A stretch of DNA of 8,799 bases from Deltaproteobacteria bacterium. GTDB taxonomy: Bacteria > Desulfobacterota > Desulfarculia > Adiutricales > Adiutricaceae. Location of the stretch: the NCBI GenBank assembly GCA_031279155.1, contig JAITJB010000245.1, forward strand, positions 1 through 8,799. The letters are read 5' to 3'. The notes beneath the pieces were generated by a model, which saw only the letters and a list, made by a program, of their open reading frames with translations, made no database searches and was not told the origin of the DNA. A program made the position numbers and the translations under genes. Numbering within the stretch: position 1 is the stretch's first letter; each line of letters opens with the position of its first letter. Shown piece after piece: positions 1 through 6,058 of this stretch.

Positions 1-85
1 TAGGCCCATTAGCAGCCATACGCCTTGGTAATTTCCCAACTAATCTTCCATGCTCAGGCTTGGCCTGATGTTGGAAAATTAAGAT
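1..85. repeat. Left-edge direct repeat, copy 1
   Basis: This is the first of two near-identical 85/86-nt units; the second is at 124-209. The copies differ by five substitutions and one single-base indel, so they are about 93% identical. The 38 bases between them are not obviously repeated. The unit has an internal imperfect dyad: TCAGG and CCTGA around a short CTTGG loop, flanked by TTCC and GGAA. The copy begins at base 1, so it may be cut and the array may continue to the left. No protein or known element is recognised with confidence. Confidence 0.85.
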
Positions 86-123
86 CTCAAGTAATCGAAG
101 CGAGACAACCGGCGTTAAACGTA

Positions 124-209
124 TAGGCCGATTAGCAGCCATCACGCCTTGGTAATTTCCCAAATAATCTTCCATGCTCAGGTTTGGCCTGAGTTTGGAA
201 AATTAAGAT
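124..209. repeat. Left-edge direct repeat, copy 2
   Basis: This is the second copy of the unit at 1-85, with a start-to-start period of 123 nt. Its hairpin is cleaner than in copy 1: CTCAGG and CCTGAG pair around TTTGG, and AATCTT and AAGATT pair further out. The better-preserved dyad suggests the unit can form a cruciform or an RNA hairpin, but nothing shows that it is transcribed. Both ends of the unit are sharp (TAGGCC at the left, AATTAAGAT at the right). Confidence 0.85.
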
Positions 210-467
210 TGTCCCCAAAACAGCAGTATTAGCTTAATTGGCGCCGTTGAACGGCCTTGAACATTTTAGGCCTGAGTCAGGGTAAAGGTATCCAAGAGCT
301 ACTTAGGCTTGAAATTGGGGAACAATCTCATAAACTAAGGCTGTTTTATTGTAGAAATATTAAGTTAGATATTAAAAATTAGTTATTAGTAATAATAATA
401 TTAAAGTTATTTGCTGTAGTAAGTTGGAATATTTAAACATTGATGTCAAAATTGGCTGGTCAATCTA
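210..467. other. AT-rich non-coding stretch, no gene seen
   Basis: No open frame of useful length or recognisable protein remnant was found on either strand. The part after about 340 is strongly AT-rich with runs of short TAATAATA-like sequence. No tRNA, known riboswitch or clear promoter was identified. Confidence 0.6.
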
Positions 468-500
468 GTTTTTTTTGTCTAGTCATAAGACAAAAAAAAC
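468..500. repeat. 13-bp perfect inverted repeat, A8/T8
   Basis: The arms GTTTTTTTTGTCT (468-480) and AGACAAAAAAAAC (488-500) are perfectly complementary and separated by 7 nt. The right arm overlaps the T-tract (minus strand) of the adjoining terminator at 492-526. The A/T-rich stem could make termination work in both directions, or the overlap may be incidental. Confidence 0.7.
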
Positions 501-526
501 CGTCACCCGTATAAATCGGGAAACGG
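492..526 (-). terminator. Rho-independent terminator, second downstream of the nitroreductase gene
   Basis: Read on the minus strand, CCGT-TT-CCCG pairs with CGGG-TG-ACGG around a 7-nt ATTTATA loop and is followed directly by eight T residues (complement of A492-A499). This is a textbook intrinsic terminator. It lies about 165 nt past the nitroreductase stop codon and behind another hairpin at 560-596, so it is a backup for that gene or the end of a short separate transcript. Confidence 0.85.
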
Positions 527-559
527 CCTTCGTGACCTTAGAACCTGCCTTTTAATGAC

Positions 560-596
560 CAAAAAGAGGTTGGGTAGAAGTGCTAGCCTCTTTTTG
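560..596. terminator. Bidirectional terminator-like hairpin
   Basis: CAAAAAGAGG (560-569) pairs perfectly with CCTCTTTTTG (587-596). The stem extends inward through TTGG/CTAG with two G-T wobbles, leaving a 9-nt loop. A5/T5 tracts flank the stem, so it can terminate transcripts from either strand. It lies about 95 nt past the nitroreductase stop (minus strand) and is probably that gene's first terminator. Confidence 0.75.
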
Positions 597-690
597 TCCG
601 TCAAATTTTACAATTTACAGAAAGGTTTGTCAACGTTTATTTTCACTAGGTTGGAAGATTTTAGCCGATCGTTTTGGCCTATCTTAGGGG

Positions 691-1278
691 TTAAACGATA
701 TTAACCCTGATGCGGTTGACTTTGATATCTCGCTCGATAAGCGGCTTGGCCGGGTAGCCCAGCATAAGGCCCATTAGAGGCCTAAAATTTTCCGGGAGGT
801 TAAGTAAGGAAGTTTGGTCGAGTTCAGGGTGCATGCGCATGGATTCAAAGATTCCCCATACGTAGACGCTTCCGAGGCCTAGGTTAGTTGCGGCTAGGTG
901 CATGGTTTGGACTACGCTGGTAACGTTAGCGATCTCAATACCGGGCTGTAGCTCCTGAAGCCTGTGGGAGACGTCGATTACCACCGGGGCCCCGTAGAAA
1001 GGAACCCTTGTGGGCGGATCGTTACCTGAGTTTAATACCTCTTTGACGACCTTATCAGCGAAAACAGTGTCCTGAAGCTGTTTTTCTTGGGCAGCGTAAA
1101 GGCTTTTCATGATAAGGCGATCTTTTAAAATCGTCAGATGAAGATCCCGGTAGAGGTTACTTCCGATCGGGGCGCTTTGCCCAGCCTTTAAGATCTCGTT
1201 TAAAACAGCTTGTTCAACCTGGCGCTCTTGGAACTTACGTACTGAGCGCCTGAGCCTTAAAACGGTGTTGAATTCCAC
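691..1278 (-). CDS. Nitroreductase-family FMN-dependent oxidoreductase
   Basis: This 195-residue protein has the layout of the nitroreductase flavoprotein fold. An N-terminal RRSVRKF (residues 10-16) matches the usual FMN-phosphate-binding RRSxRxF. SAPIGSN (35-41) replaces the common APSAxNxQ segment. FYGAPVVI (94-101), LGLGSVYVWG (133-142) and MGLMLGYPAKP (169-179) match the family's central F..AP, LGLGS and C-terminal GYP segments. Such enzymes are cytoplasmic dimers that use NAD(P)H to reduce nitro compounds, quinones or flavins; the substrate here cannot be told. The start is GTG with only a weak GAGAG-like ribosome site, and no other convincing start lies nearby. The gene stands alone, with terminator-like hairpins on both sides. 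Family assignment is secure, specific function is not. Confidence 0.88.
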   Translation of the reverse strand: MEFNTVLRLRRSVRKFQERQVEQAVLNEILKAGQSAPIGSNLYRDLHLTILKDRLIMKSLYAAQEKQLQDTVFADKVVKEVLNSGNDPPTRVPFYGAPVVIDVSHRLQELQPGIEIANVTSVVQTMHLAATNLGLGSVYVWGIFESMRMHPELDQTSLLNLPENFRPLMGLMLGYPAKPLIERDIKVNRIRVNIV

Positions 1279-1340
1279 GAAGAACTCTCACTTTGGTGTG
1301 GTCAGCTTAAAGGAGAATGCGATCACTAAAAATAAAGACG

Positions 1341-1365
1341 AAACCCCTTGATTTAAAAGGGGTTT
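1341..1365. terminator. Perfect 9-bp hairpin upstream of the nitroreductase gene
   Basis: AAACCCCTT and AAGGGGTTT form a perfect 9-bp stem with a 7-nt loop. On the minus strand it is followed by CGTCTTTATTTTT, a broken T-tract, so it may be a weak terminator shielding the nitroreductase gene from tRNA read-through. The rest of 1279-1634 holds no gene; it contains several TACCGG or CACCGG hexamers between 1411 and 1479 and a terminator at 1557-1595. Confidence 0.5.
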
Positions 1366-1556
1366 ATGAAAGGAAGATAAAATTTTGGCTGCATTTATTG
1401 CTAATGCCTTTACCGGCCATTTAAGCGGTCTTTCTTGGTCTATACCGGAATACCGGAATTAAGATTAAAGGCACACCGGATGATACCGTAAAAATAGCCG
1501 TAAAATTTACCTTGCTTCGATTAGAGGTTGCTTAATTTTTTAAGATTTTAAACGAC

Positions 1557-1595
1557 AAAAAAACCAGGAAACCCATTATTTAAGCGGTTTTCTGG
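1557..1595 (-). terminator. Rho-independent terminator of tRNA-Ser
   Basis: On the minus strand, CCAG-A-AAACC pairs with GGTTT-C-CTGG (one internal A-C mismatch) around an AT-rich loop and is followed by seven T residues (complement of A1557-A1563). It lies about 40 nt past the tRNA 3' end and marks the end of that transcript. Confidence 0.75.
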
Positions 1596-1634
1596 AATGT
1601 TTAGGATATAATTAACTACATCTAATTTAATGTT

Positions 1635-1728
1635 TGGCGGAGACGGTGGGATTCGAACCCACGTGCCGGCTCATCACCGACAAGACGATTTCGAGTCGTC
1701 CCCGTTACGGCCACTTCGGTACGTCTCC
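1635..1728 (-). tRNA. tRNA-Ser, anticodon CGA
   Basis: The minus strand folds as a class II tRNA. The 7-bp acceptor stem is GGAGACG/CGTCTCC, followed by discriminator G and an encoded CCA (1635-1637). The anticodon stem GACGA/TCGTC carries the loop CTCGAAA, giving anticodon CGA (plus-strand bases 1691-1693), which reads UCG codons. A long variable arm and a T-arm with GTTCGAATC follow. The long variable arm and the anticodon both indicate serine. The gene lies 142 nt past the amrS stop. No convincing promoter was seen directly upstream, so it may be cotranscribed with the operon or use a weak promoter. Confidence 0.96.
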
Positions 1729-1870
1729 GCAAAAACAAATCAAACAGGCTTTGGGCCAAAGTCCGTAAGCCATGGGCGCCTTTTTTAGCAACATAAGGCT
1801 CGCAGCGCCAATAATTCTATCAAAAATCAGCCCTCCGAAAAAGGAAAAAAATCCGCTAGCCTAAAAGATC

Positions 1871-2902
1871 TTATGTCCATCTCCCGGGGATAGGCGTCTG
1901 GCATTTGGGGCAGGCCCCGCTCTCGGCTAAGAGATTTAAGGAAATCGCGTAGCCATCTCTTCCTACTAGCCGCTTCCCACAACTCGGGCAGAAGGTGTCG
2001 GAGAAGTCTTGGCCCTGGAGGTTACCTAAGTAAACATACTTAAGACCTTCCCTACGCCCAATCTCGCGGGCTAAAAGAAGGCTACTTACAGGGGTAGGCG
2101 GGATATCGCGTTGGCGGTGCCTAGGAAAGAAGCGACTTATGTGCCACGGCAAATCCGGGCTAAGGGATGCTAGAAAGCGGGCCAGATTTGTTAGATCGGT
2201 TTGAGAATCATTGAGACCTGGGATTAAAAGGGTCGTAACTTCCACCCAAATGCCTAGGGACAGGGCCTTTTCGATGTTGGTTAACACTTGGGCTAATGAG
2301 CCGCTGGTAACTTGGCGATAAAAATCTTCGGTAAAGCCCTTAAGATCGATATTCATGGCCGCGAGATTTAATTTGGCCAAGATATCGGGGTTCATGGAGC
2401 CGTTTGTAACCCATATGACCGGGAGCCCGTTTTTAGCCGCTTCTAAGCCTAGGTCCAAAGCGTATTCGTAAAAGACCGTGGGCTCGCTATAGGTCATAGA
2501 AAAGCTTTTGGCGCCGCGCTGGCGGGCAAGACTACCAAGCTGAGAAATTATGTCGCTTGGGCTAGCTTGGCCAAAATAATCTTGGCCAGGCCTACTGAGA
2601 TCATGGTTTTGGCAGCCTAGGCAGGCTAAGTTGCAGCCAGGGGCGCCAACTGAAAATGTAAGGCTAGCTGGAAAAAAATGATATAAGGGTTTTTTTTCAA
2701 CAGGGTCTAGAGATATGGCCCCGGTATAGCCGTAATTTAGGGTAACTAGTTGGCCGGCATTATTTAGCCTAACTTGGCAAAATCCCCTTTGGCCGGGGGC
2801 GGGTTTGCAGGACCTAAAACAGAGCTGGCAGACCGCCGCACCGCTGGCTAAGCTTTCCCACATGAGAGCCGGGCGGCCTTGGGGCAGACGGTCAAAACTC
2901 AT
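1871..2902 (-). CDS. amrS: AmmeMemoRadiSam-system radical SAM enzyme
   Basis: This 343-residue radical-SAM protein is of the AmrS (PflA-like) type. The [4Fe-4S]-binding CNLACLGC lies at residues 90-97 (CxxxCxxC), directly after the typical SVGAPG lead-in. An N-terminal Cys cluster (C25, C28, C32, C42) precedes it. The family signatures TYSEPTVFYEY, WVTNGS and NIDLKGF follow, and a C-terminal zinc-ribbon-like pair is formed by CPSC (305-308) and CPKC (331-334). The family cleaves S-adenosylmethionine; its physiological substrate is not established. It normally accompanies AMMECR1 (AmrA) and Memo (AmrB) proteins, but neither is in this window. The ATG start overlaps the end of lptE by 11 nt, so translation is probably coupled. 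The length is full, with no damage seen. Confidence 0.9.
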   Translation of the reverse strand: MSFDRLPQGRPALMWESLASGAAVCQLCFRSCKPAPGQRGFCQVRLNNAGQLVTLNYGYTGAISLDPVEKKPLYHFFPASLTFSVGAPGCNLACLGCQNHDLSRPGQDYFGQASPSDIISQLGSLARQRGAKSFSMTYSEPTVFYEYALDLGLEAAKNGLPVIWVTNGSMNPDILAKLNLAAMNIDLKGFTEDFYRQVTSGSLAQVLTNIEKALSLGIWVEVTTLLIPGLNDSQTDLTNLARFLASLSPDLPWHISRFFPRHRQRDIPPTPVSSLLLAREIGRREGLKYVYLGNLQGQDFSDTFCPSCGKRLVGRDGYAISLNLLAESGACPKCQTPIPGRWT

Positions 2903-3509
2903 TGAACATGACCAAGCCGATTTTCTGGCTGATATCTTCTATGATCCAATCCAGAGCTTCGGCTTCCTGCATCTCTACTTGCCCTTGATTGACGCTGACC
3001 ATGTAAGTGCGGGAGCTATAAAAACTACTGCGCTTAGAAATCGGTGGTCCGCCTTTGGGGTTTGGGCGGGTGAGGGCGGCGCTGACCCCAACCGTAGCTG
3101 TACGGCTGGAAGAAGCTTCCGGCGTATCTCTCGTTGAGGTGCCCACTACGTCCCAGGAGCCGCTACCTACGGTAACCGTCATGATGGTTAGTGACAATTT
3201 GGCCTCAGCCCCCTCGGCTTGGATGATTAGCCCCGGGGTCCCTGACAGTCTTTCGATGACCTCTTTGGTTAAGGCCGGGCCCAGCCGCCCGAAGCGGCTG
3301 CGGTTAGCGGCCACGGGGATAGACATAGTTAAGGTCTCGCCCTTTAAGTCCAAACGATAGGGGCTTGAGCTTAAGCTATAGCCGCAGGCTGAAAAGATAA
3401 GCGTAGGTAGTAAGCCTAAGAGAAAAAGCCCTATAAGCTTTCTGACTTTGCTGACCTTATAGCCAATATTAAACAAGCCAAAAGCCGCTTTTAGAAACTG
3501 GCGATTCAT
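2892..3509 (-). CDS. lptE: LptE-like LPS-assembly lipoprotein
   Basis: This 205-residue putative lipoprotein has a basic N-terminus, a hydrophobic stretch at residues 25-39 and a lipobox-like FSAC with the lipidated Cys at 42, followed by GYSL. The C-G-Y start of the mature protein, the size and the place after nusB fit LptE, the outer-membrane lipoprotein that plugs LptD and helps deliver lipopolysaccharide to the surface. The mature part has the expected pattern of a short beta region, an amphipathic 'LTKEVIERL' helix, and a long Ser/Thr-rich middle. The signal region is long before the Cys; a TTG at codon 12 is an alternative start, but the ATG has an excellent GAGGAGGG site. It shares ATGA with the nusB stop. 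LptE is very divergent, so the name rests on layout more than on conserved residues. Confidence 0.68.
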   Translation of the reverse strand: MNRQFLKAAFGLFNIGYKVSKVRKLIGLFLLGLLPTLIFSACGYSLSSSPYRLDLKGETLTMSIPVAANRSRFGRLGPALTKEVIERLSGTPGLIIQAEGAEAKLSLTIMTVTVGSGSWDVVGTSTRDTPEASSSRTATVGVSAALTRPNPKGGPPISKRSSFYSSRTYMVSVNQGQVEMQEAEALDWIIEDISQKIGLVMFNEF

Positions 3510-3994
3510 AAACCCTCCTCAGAACGCCCCATGCGGCTCATGAGCTTATCTAAGATGGCGTTAATAAAGGAAGAAGAATCTTGGGTCCCAAAATACTTAG
3601 CCATCTCTAAGGCCTCGTTGAGGCTAACCTTGGGGGGGATTTCATCGCAGTAGAGCATCTCGTAATAGGCTAACCTCATTAAGGCCAGATCGACCGGGGC
3701 CATTCGGTGGAGGCTCCAGTTTTGGGCGGCCTCACTGATGTGCCTATCTAGGATATCTAGGTGTCTAGCGGTACCTAAAAATAGAGATTTGGCTAAAGGC
3801 CAAGCCAACTCAAAATTATCGTGGTTAACTCCCAAAGCTGACTCGAGGTCGTTTTTGGGGGAGAAGTTTTGCCTAAAAAGGATTACGCACTCCTCAGCTG
3901 AGATGGGGCTAGAGGCCTGGTGTTGAAACAAAAGTTTTAAGGCTAGCTCTCTGGCGAGTCGGCGTAGATTGTTATCGAGAAAGCTATTGTTCAA
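3506..3994 (-). CDS. nusB: Transcription antitermination factor NusB
   Basis: This 162-residue NusB binds boxA RNA together with ribosomal protein S10 to keep RNA polymerase elongating through rRNA operons. Family landmarks are all present: RRLARELALKLLFQ at 11-24, NWSLHRMAPVDLALMRLAYYEML (in pieces, 92-114), and IPPKVSLNEALEMAKYFG (119-136), then FINAILDKL near the C-terminus. The start codon is TTG, with GAGGACAGG about 8 nt upstream overlapping the ribH stop; no ATG or GTG alternative exists before the conserved RRLAR helix. It follows ribH by 14 nt, a widespread ribH-nusB pairing. Its stop overlaps the next gene's start as ATGA. Confidence 0.96.
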   Translation of the reverse strand: MNNSFLDNNLRRLARELALKLLFQHQASSPISAEECVILFRQNFSPKNDLESALGVNHDNFELAWPLAKSLFLGTARHLDILDRHISEAAQNWSLHRMAPVDLALMRLAYYEMLYCDEIPPKVSLNEALEMAKYFGTQDSSSFINAILDKLMSRMGRSEEGL

Positions 3995-4008
3995 AAGATT
4001 GCCTGTCC

Positions 4009-4482
4009 TCAGATCTGTTCGATGAGGCGCATCAGGCCGGCTAATTCCATAGCCGTAACCGCAGCCTCAAAGCCTTTATTGCCCGATTTGGTTCCGGCTC
4101 GGTCAATGGCCTGCTCAACGGTATCGCAGGTAAGTACGCCGTAGACAACAGGCACTCCTGTAGCCAAGGTCACCTGGGCTAGACCCTTAATGGACTCGGC
4201 GGCGATATAGTCAAAATGCGGCGTATCGCCCCGGATGACGGCGCCCAAGGCCACTATGGCCTGGAAGCGTCCGCTTTTGGCGGCGGCCTGGACCGTTAGC
4301 GGCAACTCGAAGGCCCCCGGGGTTTTGATGACCGTCAGAAGGCTCTCGTCGCCTCCGTGTCTAAGATAGGCGTCACAGGCGCCAGCTAATAGTCTGTCGG
4401 TGATAAAGCTATTAAATCGGCTGACCACAATGGCCAGCTTTAGATCTTGAGCTGTAATCTGGGCTTCTAGGGTTTTGGTCAT
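4009..4482 (-). CDS. ribH: 6,7-dimethyl-8-ribityllumazine synthase
   Basis: RibH condenses 5-amino-6-ribitylaminouracil with 3,4-dihydroxy-2-butanone 4-phosphate to form lumazine, the penultimate riboflavin step. The protein has 157 residues from the chosen ATG, the usual family length. It shows SRFN (21-24), GAFELP (56-61), the hallmark GAVIRGDTPHFDY (80-92) with catalytic His89, GVLTCDTVEQA (115-125) and GNKGFEAA (134-141). The open frame extends 18 codons further upstream, but that part overlaps the ribBA end, lies outside family homology and has no better ribosome site. The chosen start has AGGGA just upstream and lies 11 nt after the ribBA stop. The butanone-phosphate substrate is made by the RibB domain of that neighbour. 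Confidence 0.97.
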   Translation of the reverse strand: MTKTLEAQITAQDLKLAIVVSRFNSFITDRLLAGACDAYLRHGGDESLLTVIKTPGAFELPLTVQAAAKSGRFQAIVALGAVIRGDTPHFDYIAAESIKGLAQVTLATGVPVVYGVLTCDTVEQAIDRAGTKSGNKGFEAAVTAMELAGLMRLIEQI

Positions 4483-4493
4483 GATCCCTAAAC

Positions 4494-5702
4494 TCAACCT
4501 TTCCGCAGATGGAGCATGTGTCCCATCTTCTTGCATTTGGTTTCCATATACTTGAGGTTTTCCGGTTTAGCCGGTAACTCAATGGGCACCCTTTCAACCA
4601 CCTCTAGGCCGTAACCTTCGAGGGCGACCATCTTGGCCGGGTTATTGGTTAAAAGGCGCATCTTTTTTACTCCCAAATCCCGCAGCACCTGGGCGCCTAA
4701 ACCGTAATCTCTGAGATCTTCGGCAAAGCCTAAAGCCAAATTAGCCTCAACCGTATCGGCGCCCTGATCTTGAAGGGCGTAGGCTTTAAGCTTGTTGATA
4801 AGTCCGATGCCGCGTCCTTCTTGGGGGACATACAGTAGCACCCCGCGCTTGGCGTTGATAATAAGGCGCAGCGATTCTTTAAGTTGATCGCCGCAGTCGC
4901 ACCTAAGCGATCCTAACGTGTCGCCGGTCAGGCATTGGGAGTGGACCCTAACTAACAAAGGCTCATCAGGAGAAATCTCGCCGATGGTTAAGGCCAGATA
5001 TTCCGAGTTATCGACCTCCGAACGGTAGGCATAGAGATCAAAGGTCGCCGCTTCCGTGGGCAGTATGGTTTTGGCTTCTAGTTTGATGAGTTTTTCATGC
5101 CGCAAGCGGTAGGCTATAAGATCGGCTACGGTGATAACTTTAATATTGTGCTTTTTAGAAAACTTCTCTAAATCAGGTAGACGGGACATGGTCCCGTCCT
5201 CATTCATGACTTCGCAGATAACCCCGGCCGGGGTTAGGCCGGCCAGTCTGGCCAAATCAACTGAGCCTTCGGTTTGACCGGTGCGGACTAAGACGCCGCC
5301 TGGCTTTGACCTTAGGGGAAAGACGTGCCCAGGTGAAACCAGATCGCCAGGGCCGGCGCCATCTTTAACGGCGGCTAAGATGGTGGTAGCCCGGTCAGCT
5401 GCCGATATACCGGTGGTTACCCCGTGGCGGGCTTCAATGGATACGGTAAAGGCCGTCTGATAGGGCGAGAGGTTATCTCTAGCCATCTGAGGTAAACCTA
5501 AGGCGTCGATCATCTCAGCTGTCATGGCCAAGCAGACTAGCCCGCGGGCGTGAGTGACCATGAAGTTTATAGCCGAAGGCGTGGTATGTTGGGCGGCTAA
5601 GACCAGATCGCCTTCATTTTCGCGGTTTTCGTCGTCGACCAATATAACCATCCGACCTTCTTTGACGTCTATTAAGGCTTCTTCGATTGTCGATATAGGC
5701 AT
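4494..5702 (-). CDS. ribBA: Bifunctional 3,4-DHBP synthase / GTP cyclohydrolase II
   Basis: This two-domain riboflavin enzyme supplies both precursors of the pathway. The N-terminal RibB domain (about 1-200) converts ribulose 5-phosphate to 3,4-dihydroxy-2-butanone 4-phosphate and carries DDENRENEGD (23-32), RHGVTTGISAADR (92-104) and GHVFPLR (125-131). The C-terminal RibA domain (about 205-402) opens GTP and carries the zinc ligands C257, C268 and C270 in SQCLTGDTLGSLRCDCG, QEGRGIG (294-300) and LLTNNPAK (350-357). Both active sites look intact. I place the start at the second in-frame ATG (402 residues, MPISTIEEA, the usual family N-terminus), because AGGAGG lies 11 nt upstream. The first ATG (5748-5750) has no ribosome site and sits in a hairpin loop. 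No ribD or ribE gene is adjacent. Confidence 0.96.
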   Translation of the reverse strand: MPISTIEEALIDVKEGRMVILVDDENRENEGDLVLAAQHTTPSAINFMVTHARGLVCLAMTAEMIDALGLPQMARDNLSPYQTAFTVSIEARHGVTTGISAADRATTILAAVKDGAGPGDLVSPGHVFPLRSKPGGVLVRTGQTEGSVDLARLAGLTPAGVICEVMNEDGTMSRLPDLEKFSKKHNIKVITVADLIAYRLRHEKLIKLEAKTILPTEAATFDLYAYRSEVDNSEYLALTIGEISPDEPLLVRVHSQCLTGDTLGSLRCDCGDQLKESLRLIINAKRGVLLYVPQEGRGIGLINKLKAYALQDQGADTVEANLALGFAEDLRDYGLGAQVLRDLGVKKMRLLTNNPAKMVALEGYGLEVVERVPIELPAKPENLKYMETKCKKMGHMLHLRKG

Positions 5703-5713
5703 TTTGAAAAAAA

Positions 5714-5719
5714 CCTCCT
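5714..5719 (-). promoter_or_regulatory. Ribosome binding site deciding the ribBA start
   Basis: The minus strand reads AAGGAGGTTT here, a near-perfect anti-16S match, 11 nt before the ATG at 5702. The only other in-frame ATG (5750) lies upstream of this site, so the shorter 402-residue RibBA is favoured. Confidence 0.8.
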
Positions 5720-5735
5720 TTACCTTTTGGAGCAA

Positions 5736-5759
5736 CTGCCGTCGGCTCATTGGCGGCAG
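5736..5759 (-). promoter_or_regulatory. GC-rich hairpin in the ribBA leader
   Basis: On the minus strand CTGCCG and CGGCAG form a perfect 6-bp stem with a 12-nt loop, 17 nt upstream of the ribBA ribosome site. The transcript from the promoter at 5815-5842 would have a leader of roughly 100 nt. The conserved pattern of an FMN riboswitch could not be traced in it, although GAGCCGACGGC resembles one piece of that element by eye. The role of the hairpin is unknown. Confidence 0.5.
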
Positions 5760-5814
5760 AATTAGACCAGGAGCTAGTGGCTACCTTTAGGCCGAAAAAA
5801 AACGCGCGACCTAA

Positions 5815-5842
5815 ATGATATCACGGTTAAATGACTTGTCAA
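5815..5842 (-). promoter_or_regulatory. Sigma70-type promoter of the ribBA operon
   Basis: The minus strand has a perfect TTGACA -35 box (5837-5842), a 16-bp spacer and TATCAT as -10 box (5815-5820). Transcription would begin near 5808, about 105 nt before the ribBA ATG. It is the only strong promoter seen between rsmI and ribBA, and it makes ribBA-ribH-nusB-lptE-amrS an independent unit. Confidence 0.78.
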
Positions 5843-5876
5843 AGTAGCATTTAGCGTATTTAATGTCGCAAGGTTT

Positions 5877-5987
5877 GCCAGAATGAAAAGTTTGGCCAAA
5901 ATAGCGATTCTGGCCAAAATGGCCAGACTCGCCAGACTCACAAAGAATCACAAAGACTCGCAAAGAATAGAAAGTCTGGCCAGAATC
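5877..5987. repeat. Cluster of GCCAGA(A/C)T direct and inverted repeats
   Basis: The octamer GCCAGA(A/C)T occurs on the plus strand at 5877, 5922, 5931 and 5979 and inverted at 5907 and 5973. The palindrome TGGCCA occurs at 5893, 5911, 5920 and 5977. Two long perfect dyads result: GATTCTGGCCA (5906-5916) with TGGCCAGAATC (5977-5987), and TGGCCAGACT (5920-5929) with AGTCTGGCCA (5973-5982). Between them lies a roughly 10-nt tandem of CAAAGAATCA-like units (5940-5969). The block lies 35-145 bp upstream of the ribBA -35 box. It could be a regulator-binding region or a decaying repeat element. An open frame of 65 codons crosses it on the minus strand but looks like repeat-derived noise. Confidence 0.7.
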
Positions 5988-6041
5988 AGAAGAATAGCAA
6001 AATCGCAAGTTGCTTTACGTTGGTTTGGACTTAAGGCGCGA

Positions 6042-6058
6042 GCTAAAAGGCTTTTAGC
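6042..6058. terminator. Hairpin directly after the rsmI stop
   Basis: GCTAAAA and TTTTAGC form a 7-bp stem with a 3-nt loop that begins at the base after the rsmI TAG. On the minus strand no T-tract follows, so it may protect the mRNA 3' end rather than act as an intrinsic terminator. On the plus strand CTAGCTA and then seven T residues follow, a better but offset terminator layout. Confidence 0.45.

Noticed and set aside
124..175. Minus-strand reading MEDYLGNYQGVMAANR as a relic of an IS66-type transposase
   Set aside because: The likeness is slight, the other repeat copy has a stop at the same place, and the surrounding frame is not readable.
1..209. A CRISPR array
   Set aside because: The repeat unit is 85-86 nt, only two copies are visible, they differ by six changes, and no cas gene is nearby.
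1368..1458. Short plus-strand frame reading KEDKILAAFIANAFTGHL
   Set aside because: It has fewer than 30 codons, no ribosome site, no credible start and no recognised family.
2805..3137. Plus-strand ORF of 110 codons opposite amrS and lptE
   Set aside because: It is a shadow of two well-supported minus-strand genes, with no domain or ribosome site.
4483..4536. Longer N-terminus for RibH from an upstream ATG
   Set aside because: The extra 18 residues overlap the ribBA end in another frame, lie outside the family alignment and lack a better ribosome site.
4412..4597. Minus-strand ORF of 61 codons across the ribBA-ribH junction
   Set aside because: It lies in the wrong frame across two certain genes and is an out-of-frame shadow.
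5700..5810. FMN riboswitch before ribBA
   Set aside because: Only isolated fragments (for example GAGCCGACGGC) resemble the element; the ordered conserved stems could not be traced and the predicted leader is short.
5811..6008. 65-codon minus-strand ORF over the repeat cluster
   Set aside because: Its sequence is made by the GCCAGA/TGGCCA repeats, it overlaps the ribBA promoter and has no homology I recognise.
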